20,346 bases of DNA from Plakobranchus ocellatus. Its lineage: Eukaryota > Mollusca > Gastropoda > Plakobranchidae. Each line of letters opens with the position of its first letter. Positions within the stretch are counted from its first letter, which is position 1. Below are positions 1-14,962 of this stretch, piece after piece. The notes below the pieces were generated by a model that was not told where the DNA came from, did no database searches, and saw only the letters and a program-made list of their open reading frames with translations. The position numbers and the translations under genes are program-made. The DNA lies in contig BLXT01005502.1 in NCBI GenBank assembly GCA_019648995.1, positions 1,251,007-1,271,352 on the forward strand, given 5' to 3'.

Positions 1-665
1 AAAAAAATCACGTAAGTCGATTTTTTATGTAAGTCGATCTTTTTAATTATGTCCTCTGAACATAGACTTAAGCAGTGTTAACTGTATTGACATCAAAGGG
101 ACTAAATACGAATGATCTTATTTCCACAAAAACAAGGATGTCTATATATTGAAATGCAATGACAAAGAAGGAAAATGCAATATTGTTTCAGTTCACCTCT
201 CACCTATTTGCCATTTCCCAAAGTATGTATTGCATTATGCACCCTTAGAATGTAAGTAGATCTATCTTGAGATCACATTTGTTCCTGCTAAGTGTTGAAC
301 TCAATAATGGTGTAGAAAGTCTACACAGGTTTTATAAAAACTTGTCCTGCAAGTTATAAAAATATCAGGGACACCGAAAAAGTAGATGTACAAGAATTGA
401 TAAAGAAAACAAGGCGATGTAAGTCTAATTCTTTTCAACTGTCAAAATAGAATAAATAAATTGGTAATTACCAGCAGCATAAATATCCATCAATGCAGAC
501 TGTCAAAATAAGCAATGTTGATATAGGTCGAGTATATGTAGTTACAAATCTACAAATGAGCTGAAAAACCTGATACTCAGTGAACTTGCTACAGTTTTCA
601 TAAACGTAACACCTAAATAAGCAAACCCACCAAAAGAAAATCCATTGATTGGCTTTGGGAAAACA
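1..665 (-). other. Downstream flank / probable 3'UTR of the ACP7-like gene
   Basis: AT-rich sequence after the stop codon with no reading frame that looks coding. I see no canonical AATAAA on the minus strand here; a variant ATTAAA lies at 47-42. A short direct repeat GTAAGTCGAT occurs twice near the left edge (about 12-21 and 30-39). Confidence 0.45.
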
Positions 666-5517
<4,852 letters not shown>

Positions 5518-5851
5518 TCTAATAGCATCTTGTCTCTGCAAATAAAAAAGTCATGATGATTTATAATTTACAATTTGCAAATCAATCAAATCAATTATTC
5601 ATTAATATTGATAAATTAAAAAGTCAACCAGCAATGATTAGTTGTGCACATTCAGTGACATTAGAAAGGGGAGAAGAAAAAATTGCCAACAGCAACAGGG
5701 GCTAAAATAAATTCTGATCCATTTCATGAAAGTTAAATCGGAAACATTTTTAGTAAATTTTAATTATAAAAAAAATCACTGTAAATGCACTTTTGAGTTT
5801 CTTTAGGTTAACTGCATGTGTTAAAATTCTGTAAAATCCGGCATCAATACC

Positions 5852-5891
5852 ATCAAAAAAGGGTAGGTTATAAACATACCCCTTTTTTGAT
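5852..5891. repeat. Short inverted repeat / hairpin
   Basis: Left arm ATCAAAAAAGGGTA (5852-5865) pairs with TACCCCTTTTTTGAT (5877-5891) with one bulged C and an 11-nt loop. Function unknown. Confidence 0.7.
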
Positions 5892-6330
5892 TTGTAAATA
5901 ATGCTTACAAAGGTTATAATATATTTCTTTTTGATACTTTTCTTAGCTTTTTGTCCATCCGCACAGGTTTTAATTTTTTTTTCTTAGTGGAACTCTGATT
6001 TTGAAAATAAATTAGAATTACCTTTAACAACGTTAATCTATATATTGCAGAACAATTATAGACTAGATCTATATGTATGCCAGATTAATTTCTTCAGAGA
6101 TATATAAATTGCACGGATTTTTTAATTTTTGCTTTAAGTTCAATATAAATAATTTCACCATCATGCCACCATTTCCTCATAAGTGAGGGAAATGTACAAA
6201 ATGTGTAACATAGCAGCCTTTTAAAATTCTTTGTAAACCTGTTATTTGATTTACAAAACCCAACGCCCCATCATCTTCTGAAGAAGGCTAGATAATGCAC
6301 TAAATTTATTTGTAAGTATGTAATAGTCTT

Positions 6331-6460
6331 GGTTTTTGTAGCCAGGTGATTTTAGGCTTTATTAAGGCCCTCCGTCAGGCTAGGACGCCAGTGATGGGGC
6401 TCGTAGCTATCATAGAAGGGTCCCTCAGATCTCAGGACGGATTCGCTATTTATCCCAGAT
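6331..6460 (-). mobile_element. SINE copy, minus orientation (fragment 1 of cluster)
   Basis: Same family as the copy at 4010-4152, inverted. It reads from the tail (GGTTTTTGTAGCCAGG) through AGGCCCTCCGTCAGGCTAGG and GAAGGGTCCCTCAGATCTCA to the degraded tRNA-like head near GGATTCGCTA. Box B is degraded. Confidence 0.75.
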
Positions 6461-6477
6461 ATATGAAAGAGGGGGAG

Positions 6478-6550
6478 AGAGAGGTCAGTCTGCCCACAAT
6501 GAAGTGGTCTCAGGCTTTTAGACCATCCACCGGGCCTAAGCGCTGACAGA
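6478..6550 (-). mobile_element. SINE body fragment (fragment 2 of cluster)
   Basis: Body portion only: GTCTGCCCACAATGAAGTGG, then CTCAGGCTTTTAGACCATCC and CCGGGCCTAAGCGCTGACAG, corresponding to the tail-proximal part of the family. No tRNA-like head. Confidence 0.6.
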
Positions 6551-6569
6551 CATGTCTGAGAGAGAGAGA

Positions 6570-6662
6570 GATTAGTCTGTCCACGATGAAATGATGTCAG
6601 ACTTTAAAACCATCTGACTGGGGTGCCAGAGGTAGGCCTTGAACTTCGCAATAGAAGGGTTT
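6570..6662 (-). mobile_element. SINE fragment (fragment 3 of cluster)
   Basis: A second body copy in the same orientation as fragment 2 (GTCTGTCCACGATGAAATGA, GTCAGACTTTAAAACCATCT) that continues to the box B region (GCCTTGAACTTCGCAATAGA) and ends without a box A. Confidence 0.6.
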
Positions 6663-6849
6663 GAAAGAAAGAATTGGTTTGATTTGGGAGCAAAATTGTA
6701 CTAGATCTACCATATCTTCTCACGAAATGAAAGAAAGAAACAAAGCGTGCTGAAACATACTGATAGAAAAAATGGCCAAAAACAATCACTACATTCAATC
6801 TTTAATTTGCGAACAAAAATGGTACGTTGATTTGAAATGCTCTGGGGGT

Positions 6850-6990
6850 GTATATTTCTTCAGCCATGCCGGTTTTCAGGCCCTCAGTCGGGCCAGGGTC
6901 TCAGTGGTGGGGTTCAAATCCGCGAAAGAAAAGTCTCTGCGGATCTTCAGGTCAGGCTCGCTATCAACGCCTCTGAGATAGTGAGAGAGA
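6850..6990 (-). mobile_element. SINE copy, minus orientation (fragment 4 of cluster)
   Basis: Reads GGTTTTCAGGCCCTCAGTCG, then a recognisable inverted box B (GGGGTTCAAATCC) and CTCTGCGGATCTTCAGGTCA with a degraded head. Frames that cross it are not genes. Confidence 0.72.
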
Positions 6991-7892
6991 CCTTGGCCTT
7001 GGGAAAAATATTACCGTTACAAAAATAAGATCCTACGTGGTAACACTCAGGAAAAGCGAGGTTGCAATTTTTTTTATAGCAATGCACGAAAGGAGAAATG
7101 AAGAATTTTTTCAAAACATTTGTAGTCTTCTGAAAAGGAGCTTGAAATATGAATCATAATAGTCTATGTGCCCCATATCAAGCCGTCTTGTTCAATCAAT
7201 CCTCTTCTAAAATAAACACTTCCAGTTGTTTCTCAGGACAGAGCAAAAAAAAACAACTTGTAATTATAATAACACTTTTCTTTAACAATAATAAACTGTT
7301 GTTTTCCAAGGTTTTTTCATAATGTTAATATGAAAGGTAGAGATTTGCTTCTTTTTTTGTTCCATATCCGTATTTTAGCCGAAAACTATCTATAAACAAA
7401 ATAATTCAAGCTCAAACAGTAGTAAGGATCCTAGTTTAAATGCAGGCTATTCTGGCATTAATGACAGGATGTTTATGTGCGAAGGCACTTGGACTGATGT
7501 GCACAGATTAATCACTGATCGAGATCACTTGATTTGGGCGTTAACCAGCCTTATTTGTAGATTAACTTTAGTAAGAATCAAATAGAGATTCAATGACCCC
7601 ATTGCAGGGATAAAATTAGATGTTCAACTGATAAGAAAAGTTCGATTCATACCAAGACGATCTGCAGATCTAGATCTAGGCTAAATCTAGTTTTCAACGT
7701 CGGAGGTCTGAACACAATCTGAATCTAATTTCGTTGTCTAGAGATGTAAACCATCTCGACACATAACTAAATGCCTATAGTCTAGAGGAGAACGAATGGT
7801 CTATTCTTAAATAGGCACTAGATTTAGATTATAGACAATACATACAGTGTAGAAAAGGAAAACGCCAGATTTCTCAACTCTTTGCAACGGTG

Positions 7893-8154
7893 ATGAGTGA
7901 AGAAAGTATCCTCCATTCCTACTCAGCTCGAGTGCTTGATACATTTGAAGAGACTGTCATACCTGTTATCCCTGATTTTGTCTGGGATAGTTGGCTTCAC
8001 ATACTCACTATTTATAAAGATTTGTCAGAAGCAGATCCACAGTATCAAATTCTTTTTTTTCTTCTGGTTTGGTTATTCATCAATCTCATCTTGATTAGAG
8101 TAGCATGGGGCATTTTTGGGGCTGACAACATCAAACTGTTATCGTCATCAAAAG
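7893..8154 (+). CDS. Small membrane protein gene, coding exon 1
   Basis: Encodes residues 1-87 and the first base of codon 88, including the whole transmembrane helix. Its downstream edge is the GT at 8155-8156. The true transcription start is upstream and was not found. Confidence 0.7.
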
Positions 8155-9154
8155 GTAAAAAAAATTCTTTAAATAGAAAATTTTTAAAGTTTTGGCGGTG
8201 GTAGATGTGGAAGATGGAGAAAAATAAAATAGCTAGGAAATTTCCTTCAAAATTAGCGTGACTGGCTGTCTCCATGAAAATTTCTCTGAGATATGTGTGC
8301 AAATGGCTATCTTCATGGAAATATCTTGGCAGGAGATATATGAATGTCTAAATAAAATAAAACACATACACCTGTTATATTATCAATTCTTCTCAGGGTG
8401 ATAAAACTCTTAAAACTTAAAGACCAGTTTTTTAAATCTTTAATGTTTTGCAAAATAAAATCTGGAAAGTAATTATTGATTTTTTTTATTTAGCCTTAAG
8501 TTAGGCAAAAAAAGGGGTTTTGTCATTGTGAAATTGTGTTATGATGCATGATGGGGCTTTACTCAAATGAAAGGCTACTGTCTAATTATCATGAGTATGA
8601 CATAATACTTGTTTTACAATGAATAGATCATTACATCGTCAATCGAGCCAGCCCTCCCAACTAGCTCTTCAATGTGATCACCTGTACTGACAACCACTTT
8701 CACCATTAGAATTTGACTCCCTTGCATTGCCCTTCTATTTTTATACTCTTCAAAGCGATCAGCTGTCCAGCACAACTGCAGATGGCCTATTTATTTACTG
8801 ATTGATAAATATAAATAACCTCCTCTAGCAGACCTTTCTGTATCATTGTCTGCTGGGGAGATGATGGCAAGCCTTGAATGACTGAAAATGATTATTAATA
8901 ATGAGACTTTAAAAAGGGAGTAACTGATATGATGGGTATCCACTGCAGAAGACAGTCTAAGGTTACCACATTTTTTTTATGTTCTTCAATGGTTGCTGTG
9001 GACAGGTTCAACTGTAATATATAAAACATATTAACATAAATTATTATTTAGGCCTATTTCTTAGCCCCATAGATGAGAGAAATTATGCATAGCCCACTTT
9101 TCCTTTTTCGTTTTTTTATTTTCAGAACAAGCAAAACATCTGAAGAAAGAATAA
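7893..9154 (+). CDS. Small single-pass membrane protein (two exons, 96 aa), unrecognised
   Basis: CDS joins 7893-8154 and 9126-9154. The donor is AAAG|GTAAAA at 8155 and the acceptor is a long T-rich tract ending TTTTCAG at 9125; the split codon is GAA. The unspliced frame would end in an Asn/Lys-rich intronic tail, so splicing is preferred: it gives a short basic C-terminus KEQAKHLKKE before the TAA. Residues 1-49 are acidic with several Trp/Pro (DFVWDSWLHILTIYKD). Residues about 51-74 form one strong transmembrane helix (QILFFLLVWLFINLILIRVAW). The basic tail suggests an ER or other endomembrane protein, but the terminal LKKE is not a canonical KKXX signal. No signal peptide is seen. The tail recalls small integral membrane proteins such as SMIM15 only vaguely; I do not assign it. 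ATG 7893 (G at -3) is the first in frame. Confidence 0.68.
8155..9125 (+). other. Intron of the small membrane-protein gene
   Basis: 971-bp intron with a GT donor and a T-rich tract ending TTTTCAG. It contains a weak tandem duplication: 8263-8297 and 8304-8342 share TGGCTrTCTyCATGrAAAT and GAGATATrTG (r = A/G, y = C/T). Nothing else is recognisable. Confidence 0.65.
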
Positions 9155-9384
9155 TACTCTATTATCAGTAGAAAACTTATTTGGTAAAATTTTACATTAC
9201 TTGCCATCTCAGAGAAAAATCATTTTTAAAATAAGATGCTTTGAGAGAGCAGGCAGTAAAGACTTCAAGGATATTTCCTTCTTAAAACTAGAGACATTTG
9301 AAAAAAAAAAATTAAATTGCATATATTTAAAAAAAACTCATAAAATAAAGATCTTTATTATTTATTAAAAGGTAAATTGAAATT
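9126..9384 (+). other. Exon 2 of the small membrane-protein gene and spacer to UBXN6
   Basis: After the TAA at 9152-9154 there are 230 bp to the UBXN6 ATG with no clear splice site or promoter. A poly(A) signal AATAAA lies at 9344-9349, so cleavage would fall just before the UBXN6 start. There is one minimal upstream ORF (ATG CTT TGA, near 9236). A weak acceptor-like AAAAG precedes GTAAATTG at about 9372. Confidence 0.5.
9344..9349 (+). terminator. Poly(A) signal AATAAA between the two plus-strand genes
   Basis: Canonical hexamer 36 bp before the UBXN6 ATG. It could end the small membrane-protein transcript, but lies in AT-rich DNA where chance matches are common. Confidence 0.4.
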
Positions 9385-9625
9385 ATGGCTGCCATTAAAA
9401 AATTCTTTGAAAAACGAAAGCTTAATGTGAAGTTTAAGAAAGCTGGGGAAGGCCACAGGCTAGATGAGTCTCCTGAAGCATCAAGCTCCCGTGCAAGCCG
9501 CAGTCATGTGACAACACCGAGAGCTGCAGCCTCGTCTTCCCGAGGTCCAGAGAGTGAGGCAGCTCGGAAAGCAGCAGCTGAAGCAGCTTTAGCTCGAATG
9601 GAGATGAAACAACAGGCAAAGACAG
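9385..9625 (+). CDS. UBXN6: UBXN6 coding exon 1
   Basis: Encodes residues 1-80 plus one base: the conserved N-terminal p97-binding region, a Ser/Arg-rich low-complexity linker (about 30-55) and the VIM helix. Read-through past 9625 gives a short non-conserved tail and a stop at 9697-9699, which supports the splice. Confidence 0.92.
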
Positions 9626-12600
9626 GTGCATTCATGTTTTGTTATAAACACATTCATTGGTACTTTGAAAAAATACCAGAACTAGTTGAAGCAATCTAAG
9701 TCTTTATGACACATGGACTACTCAGAGAAAGCAACAGGCAAAGAAGAAAAAAAAAATTTGGTACTTGCATGATTTGCTGATGATTGAGAGTTTACAAAGT
9801 GCTAAATCGTTTGTTTTTTTTTTTTTGTTTTTTTTTTTGAGGGGCAAAACTTCTGAATATAGACATAAGGTTAAAAGATATGTGTATGCTACACTGCTTC
9901 CGATCTTGTCCTATCATAGTATAACCATTTAGTCATGTAAAAAAGGAACACATTTTCATTGTATAACCTGTCTTAGATATCACAAGTCATTGTTAAATTG
10001 AAGCTGATCAACTATAATAATCAGAAGGCATTGAGCAGACATGCCTATCGTTCTGGAAATTCCAGATTCATTCCGAAATTCTATTTGAAAATGACCTGCA
10101 TTCTGGAAATCAGCATTTTTATCACAAACTCTGGAATTTTGCTGATTTGTGATTGGCTATACCTTTTGTAATAAACCTACAGTGTAAACCTCATAATTCA
10201 AAGTACGTGGGAATGGACCAAAACTTTGGATTATAAGACTTCAAATTATTAAAATTTGGGGGTCTTAAACACCACTAATTATTACCGGGTTACTTCCCTT
10301 TGATAAAAAATTGAACGAAAAGAACGGCTCTCTCCTGCTTTAATACTCATGGACCTCAAACCCATTTCCCCAATTTGTTTGTTTATTTTTTGGCCCTGAA
10401 AAGGGCCGTGGTTGTATTGACTATTTGACTTCGTTGGCAGCTTTATTTTTAAAGTGGTCAGTGATGACAGTCTGTCTGACTCTCCTCACAACATGGTCTT
10501 ATGAAAATTCAAATGAAAAAAATGAGCTGTGCATGTCATCAGTGCCTTGCTCGATGACAAACTTTTAACTCTCAGTGATGCCATTTTCAATAGGAGAAAA
10601 TACGAAGCTGTTCAAAGTCTAATTCAAAATCTATTAAAAAATGAGGAGAGATTTGTAATGCGTCAATACTACACGAGTAGCAATGCAACAAATGATAGAT
10701 TTAGTCGGATGCACACATGTTGGGATGCTTTGACACTGACCGTTGTATGTGTGTGTGTTTGATGTAATGGTGGGTCCAGACGGTAGATGCAGTGCTAGGC
10801 TCTAGGCGCCCACGTTACTGGTACCAGTATCGACACGAATCAAAAACTAAACAAGAAAAAGGCACAGTGCCTCTCACTCCAGTCACGCCTAGCACACCTT
10901 GTCTCACCCCGAGCTTACAATGCCTACACCATCTCCCCTTTCCTGCGCTTGCAGCTGACTGTGCGTGAAATTATTATTCATTTATTGCATTTACAGAGAT
11001 AGGTCTAGATGACCTAGACCTAGCTTGACTGCAGTGAGAGGTTCTTCAGCCAGTGGTACTGTGTGGCACTGGCAGATCGCATGCCCGCTCTAGGCCTACA
11101 TTCGGCACCCCACTTCCCCCCTCTCAAGCTAGTTTGAGCCCTCCCCTATCTCACTTGTTGTTAATGGCACTCCTTGGAGTAGGCCCGCTTTGTTGAAAAG
11201 GTGATTCAACCTTATTGGCTCTGTCTTGGGGATGGTGAAAAGGATACATTTTTTTTTCTTTTTGCGGTTTGTGGCGGTGTGGGCTTCGAATTATGAGAAT
11301 CGACTTTCTTTGACTTTGAATAATGAGTTCAAACTTTACAAAGCCAAAGAAGAAAAAAAAAACCCTCAGATCGCAAATACTTTGGTTTATGAGAAATTCG
11401 AATAATCAGACTTCGGCTTTTGAGGTTTCGACTGTAGTTTAGGTTTAGTGGCACTTCTTTGCATAAGTAGCGCGAGAATCTTGGGGATAAAGTAAGAAAA
11501 AAAATTTATCAGCGCTAACACTGCAACAAACTTTTCAAACTTATTACTGGTATGGTGCTCATGGCTAGATCTCTATTTTCATTAAAAAAAAAAATAATAA
11601 TAAAAAAACCACTCCCAGTCACTGTGCATGCATCTTGCATGCAGGCTGAAGAGTGGGGCAAACATACCTTTGCAGTGCATAGAGGTATGGCATTCCTAGG
11701 CCTGCCATCACTGACTATTCACATGTTGATGGTCAGTCATTCACACTGATGTCACTCACCTGGACTATGGTTTTTTTTTTCAACGGACATATCTTTATGA
11801 GGAAAGCAAATACAAAAAATGTGATAGCAAATTTGAAATCAGGGACTTTAAATTAAAAGAATCATCGCAGCAAACTGCTCTACACAAAAGTTTCCATTCG
11901 CAAAGGACAACAGTATTGCATTTGAAAAGAATGCATCGAGCATTCTGCGTTTCAGATATAGAAAAAGGTATTGTTTAATGTAATTATTTTCGAATTGAGA
12001 AAGATAGTAAAATTTAATTGTACAATTTCTTTGCCATGTTAAGCAAGCGATTTGTTTTTGCTTACAGATAACAGGAAAAAAGAAAACAGCATCATTAAAA
12101 ATAGAAGTCAAAAAGTAATTCACTATTTTTTTTTGTTTTTTTGTGAATGTGTCTTGATTTTGAATTTTTGAAAAATTGTCACCACCTCTTCCTTGTAATC
12201 CGCAGCTGATGGAATGGTTATTCAAAGGGCAAGGATGAAACGAGAGATGGAAGCTGAGAAGAAGAGACTGATGGAGGCAGAGGCAAGAGGTGCTGCAGCA
12301 AGGGCAGCCCCAAAAGAGGTTGTGGAGGATGGCGCCCCCATGTTGAGTACAGTACTTTTCAAATGCCCAGATATTGGACCTCAAGTCCTGCCTAGAGATG
12401 AAATGGAGACAGCTATTCATAGATTTCTTTTAGACAATTATGAAGATGAACCTGAGCTGACATCAGCTCTAATGATTTATACCTTGAACAAAAATAAAGA
12501 AAAAGTTCAGGTTTGCATAGATACTTTAGTGAAATACTTAGATAACATTATAAACAACCCAACTGAGGAAAAGTTTTGGAAAATACGACAAAGCAACAAG

Positions 12601-13317
12601 GCATTCCAAGAGAGAGTAGCATGTATGAAAGGCACAGAGGAATTCCTTCTCGCAGCAGGGTTCTCGCTGAAATCGCTGCCTTTTGAGGATGGGGAAGCTG
12701 TGTTTTATGTGTTTGACGAGGAGCTCGCCCAAGACTCTGAAAGATTACAAAATATGAAGGATGTCCTTCTCCAAGCAGAGCCAATAAGACCAGAGCTGGA
12801 CAGAGATGTGAAAGTGTTCCACCCTTCAAACTCGGCATCCAAGTTTAGTATTCCCGATGAGTTTTATACAATATCCCCAGAGGAGTTGAAGAAGGAGCAG
12901 CAAAGACGGGAAGAAGCAACAGAAAAGCTTGGGATGCTCCGAACTAAAGCAATGCGGGAGAGAGATGAACAAAGAGAGCTTCGCAAGTATAGATATGCAT
13001 TACTCAGGGTCCGTTTCCCGGACGGTGTCATTCTGCAGGGAGTCTTCAGGGCTAATGAGCCAATGAAAAATGTTTTTGATTTTCTCAGGGAGAATCTTCA
13101 AAACAACTGGATACCATTCCATTTAACCACCAGTACAGGCTCAAAACTTGATGGCGAAGATGAGACAACTTTGGCAGCGCTCGGCCTTGCTCCAGCAACC
13201 TTACTGAACTTCTCTTGGGATCCTTCAGTTATTAGTGAGGTAGCTGCTCAGCAAGGCCAGGCAGTAACCAAAGTGTTCCTCACCTCAGATCTGCTAACCA
13301 AAATTCAGAAGTTGTGA
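9385..13317 (+). CDS. UBXN6: UBX domain-containing protein 6 (p97/VCP cofactor), two coding exons, 450 aa
   Basis: Adaptor of the AAA+ ATPase p97/VCP; the mammalian protein works with p97 in endolysosomal sorting, lysophagy and ER-linked degradation. CDS joins 9385-9625 and 12206-13317 (donor GACAG|GTGCAT, acceptor TCCGCAG; split codon GCT). The N-terminus MAAIKKFFEKRKLNVKFKKAG matches the family start. Residues 61-71 fit the VCP-interacting motif R-x5-AA-x2-R exactly. A charged helix (about 90-110) follows. The PUB domain lies at about 163-235 (around KVQVCIDTLVKYLDNI and KAFQERVACMKGTEEF). After a helical linker with LRTKAMRERDEQRELRKYRY, the UBX domain occupies about 341-420 and ends LLNFSWD. 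It lacks the FPR loop of p97-binding UBX domains, as expected for this subfamily, where the PUB domain and VIM contact p97. ATG context is good (A at -3, G at +4). Length is close to the human protein (441 aa). Confidence 0.95.
10529..10762 (+). pseudogene. Possible eroded C-terminal transposase fragment inside the pogo-like element
   Basis: An open stretch (opening with GTG) reads HVISALLDDKLLTLSDAIFN and YEAVQSLIQNLLKNEERFVM before a TG-rich end. A further acidic stretch (SDDSLSDSPHNM) lies just upstream in the same frame, separated by stops. The position inside the element makes a transposase tail plausible, but no catalytic DDE residues are visible and the match is only by general character. 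Confidence 0.25.
11003..11023. repeat. Short hairpin in the transposon interior
   Basis: AGGTCTAG and CTAGACCT form a perfect 8-bp stem around the loop ATGAC. Confidence 0.6.
12206..13317 (+). CDS. UBXN6: UBXN6 coding exon 2 (terminal)
   Basis: A single 1112-bp exon encoding residues 81-450, with both the PUB and UBX domains, ending TGA at 13315-13317. An internal ATG at 12214 is not the real start, because the conserved N-terminus is on exon 1. In vertebrates this part is split over many exons. Confidence 0.94.
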
Positions 13318-13462
13318 TGGAATTTTTTTTTTTTATTGTAGGAAGTTGATTCACTTATTTTTATGTCGTCTACCACCAAAATGTTTCCTTTACAGTGAAG
13401 TCCACTTGATTAAAATTGTAAGGAATTTAAATTTATCTAAATCATGTTGTACAATTAAACAC

Positions 13463-13468
13463 AATAAA
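13463..13468 (+). terminator. UBXN6: Likely proximal poly(A) signal of UBXN6
   Basis: AATAAA about 146 bp after the stop codon, the nearest canonical hexamer. Confidence 0.5.
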
Positions 13469-14824
13469 CTAGAAAAAAACAAAAAAAAAAAAGCATGGGA
13501 AGCTTGCAGATAATTTGATATATCAGAAAATTAAATTTTTCTCCTAGTTGATTTGGCTGTTAATCTTGACTATTATTTGTCTGTCTCAGTTAGCTTGAGT
13601 TATCAGCATGTCTTAGAAGCTAAAAGTTTCATAAGATTCAACAGGATTTTACTTTACTTTGTAGTTTTCAATTGGTGCAAAGATCTCAGTGTCAATATTA
13701 TTTTGACTAATTTAAATTATTGTTTTTAAAGGGAAAAATAAAAGCTCAAGAAAAAAAAATGTGCTGCAGAAATTAAAAAAAAAAAATTTAGGGTGAGGAT
13801 TTTTTAGAAATAAAAATTACCATATCCAGGAAACGTTTTTTTTTTTTCTCATTTTTGAAAAGATGCCACAGACATAGATTATATGAAAACTTAAAAAACG
13901 GGAAAAGTATGTTAAAGGCTTTTTGTTATTCATCAGAATAATTTTGCACAAAAAGCTTATTTTTTTCATGATCAGTTCAAGGTTTTTTTTTTGTTTTATA
14001 CAGGTAGCAGGTTTAAAGAATGGGGATCATAACTTTTTGTTTTTAATGTAAAATGCAACAACAAAACCCCCCCAGTTTTTTTTTAAGGAGGGGAATTATT
14101 TTCGTGGGGCAGAAAGTTGCACTGAACGTTATTTTTGAAGCTGTAAAATCTCCAAGTCAATGGCTGTGTTTTGTAAAAGGGCATTGTCTTAAGGAGTGAT
14201 TTTTCATTGTTGTGCTTAGCTCAATGTTGCTTTACTGATTTACTATCTTGGAAATTTTCATGATTAAGTGGCCAAATAGCTTGCGCTGAATAGAACCCTT
14301 ATATTGAAAATTGTATTGTTTCCATTACCTCTGTGTTTTCTGTGTACTACTGAAAATTAATTCTGATGATAGTAGGTCTTTACAACTCATGAATCAATGT
14401 ATGCCTCAGCTTTGATAACCCATGTGTGTAATTTAATTTTTTTTTTTTTTTAAATCATAATGTATTGCCTGTTCTAGGAATATACTTTCAAATTTAAGCA
14501 TACGCAAGTAATTCTATTTAATTTAGAAATGATTCAGATGGCTATGAATGATTGTCTCTAATCAAATCCTTAGTATGCAAGCAAAAAAAAAATACATGTA
14601 GGACTAGTTGTGGCTCTAATCACAACCAAGCTGTATGATCAACCTACGTCTCCCATGCCCCACCTGCAAACTCCCCTACCTTCCCTTTTTTTTGGTTTTT
14701 CTTTTCTTTTTTTTTTTTTTTTTTTATGCATTTCAGTATTTAGGTAAAGGTCTTTGGCATAGTTCGTGTACTTGAATTTTGCAGTGTTTGTCAACATGAA
14801 AAGTAGTGACAATCATAGGGACGT

Positions 14825-14962
14825 TTTGGTTTTTGTATACAGCCAGTCCACAACAAGGCTTTTAGGCCCTTCTTCAGGCCAGGGCACTGGTAGCAGGGCT
14901 CAAACCTGCAACAGAAGGATCCCTGCAGATCTCAGGGGGAGCTCACTAACCACTGTGCCACC
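14825..14962 (-). mobile_element. tRNA-derived SINE copy, minus orientation
   Basis: On the minus strand the head reads TGGCACAGTGGTTAG (box A, 14960-14946) and GGTTTGAGCCC (box B, 14906-14896), followed by the family body (GAAGAAGGGCCTAAAAGCC) and a tail ending GTATACAAAAACC. It is the copy with the best preserved box A in this window. Clear target-site duplications were not seen. Confidence 0.82.

Larger units (their letters stand above)
5536..7892. other. Divergent intergenic region between ACP7-like and small membrane-protein genes
   Basis: AT-rich DNA between two divergently oriented genes. It should contain the ACP7 promoter and upstream 5'UTR exon(s) and the promoter of the plus-strand gene, but I see no clear core promoter. 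It includes a short hairpin (5852-5891), a SINE cluster (6331-6990) and short palindromes at 7659-7679 (GATCTGCAGATC, then CTAGATCTAG). No supported coding sequence. Confidence 0.6.
10180..11434. mobile_element. pogo/Tigger-like (Tc1/mariner superfamily) DNA transposon remnant, ~1255 bp
   Basis: Left end CAGTGTAAACCTCATAATTC and right end (reverse complement) CAGTCGAAACCTCAAAAGCC agree at 11 of the first 13 positions and are flanked by TA on both sides (10178-10179 and 11435-11436). The CAGT...AACCTC terminus with TA duplication is typical of pogo/Tigger elements. More subterminal motifs recur near the right end (e.g. TTTGAATAATGAGTTCAAAC). At ~1.25 kb it is too short for an intact transposase, so it is an internally deleted or non-autonomous copy. 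Confidence 0.75.
9626..12205 (+). other. UBXN6 intron
   Basis: 2580-bp intron. It contains a pogo/Tigger-like element at 10180-11434 and many T-runs. The flanks 9700-10170 and 11440-12200 show no recognisable feature except a small palindrome TCTGGAAATTCCAGA near 10052. Confidence 0.85.

Noticed and set aside
5539..5541. Start of the phosphatase at 5541
   Set aside because: That codon is TTG and forms part of a splice acceptor; the ATG at 5517 directly precedes the signal peptide.
6346..7028. Three short plus-strand open frames
   Set aside because: They run through SINE fragments and have no gene-like features.
12214..12216. ATG 12214 as the UBXN6 start
   Set aside because: It lies within the exon just after a splice acceptor; the conserved UBXN6 N-terminus and VCP-interacting motif are on the exon at 9385-9625.
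11848..12420. 190-codon minus-strand open frame
   Set aside because: It overlaps the acceptor and start of UBXN6 exon 2 in antisense; the plus strand is clearly coding and the minus translation resembles no family.
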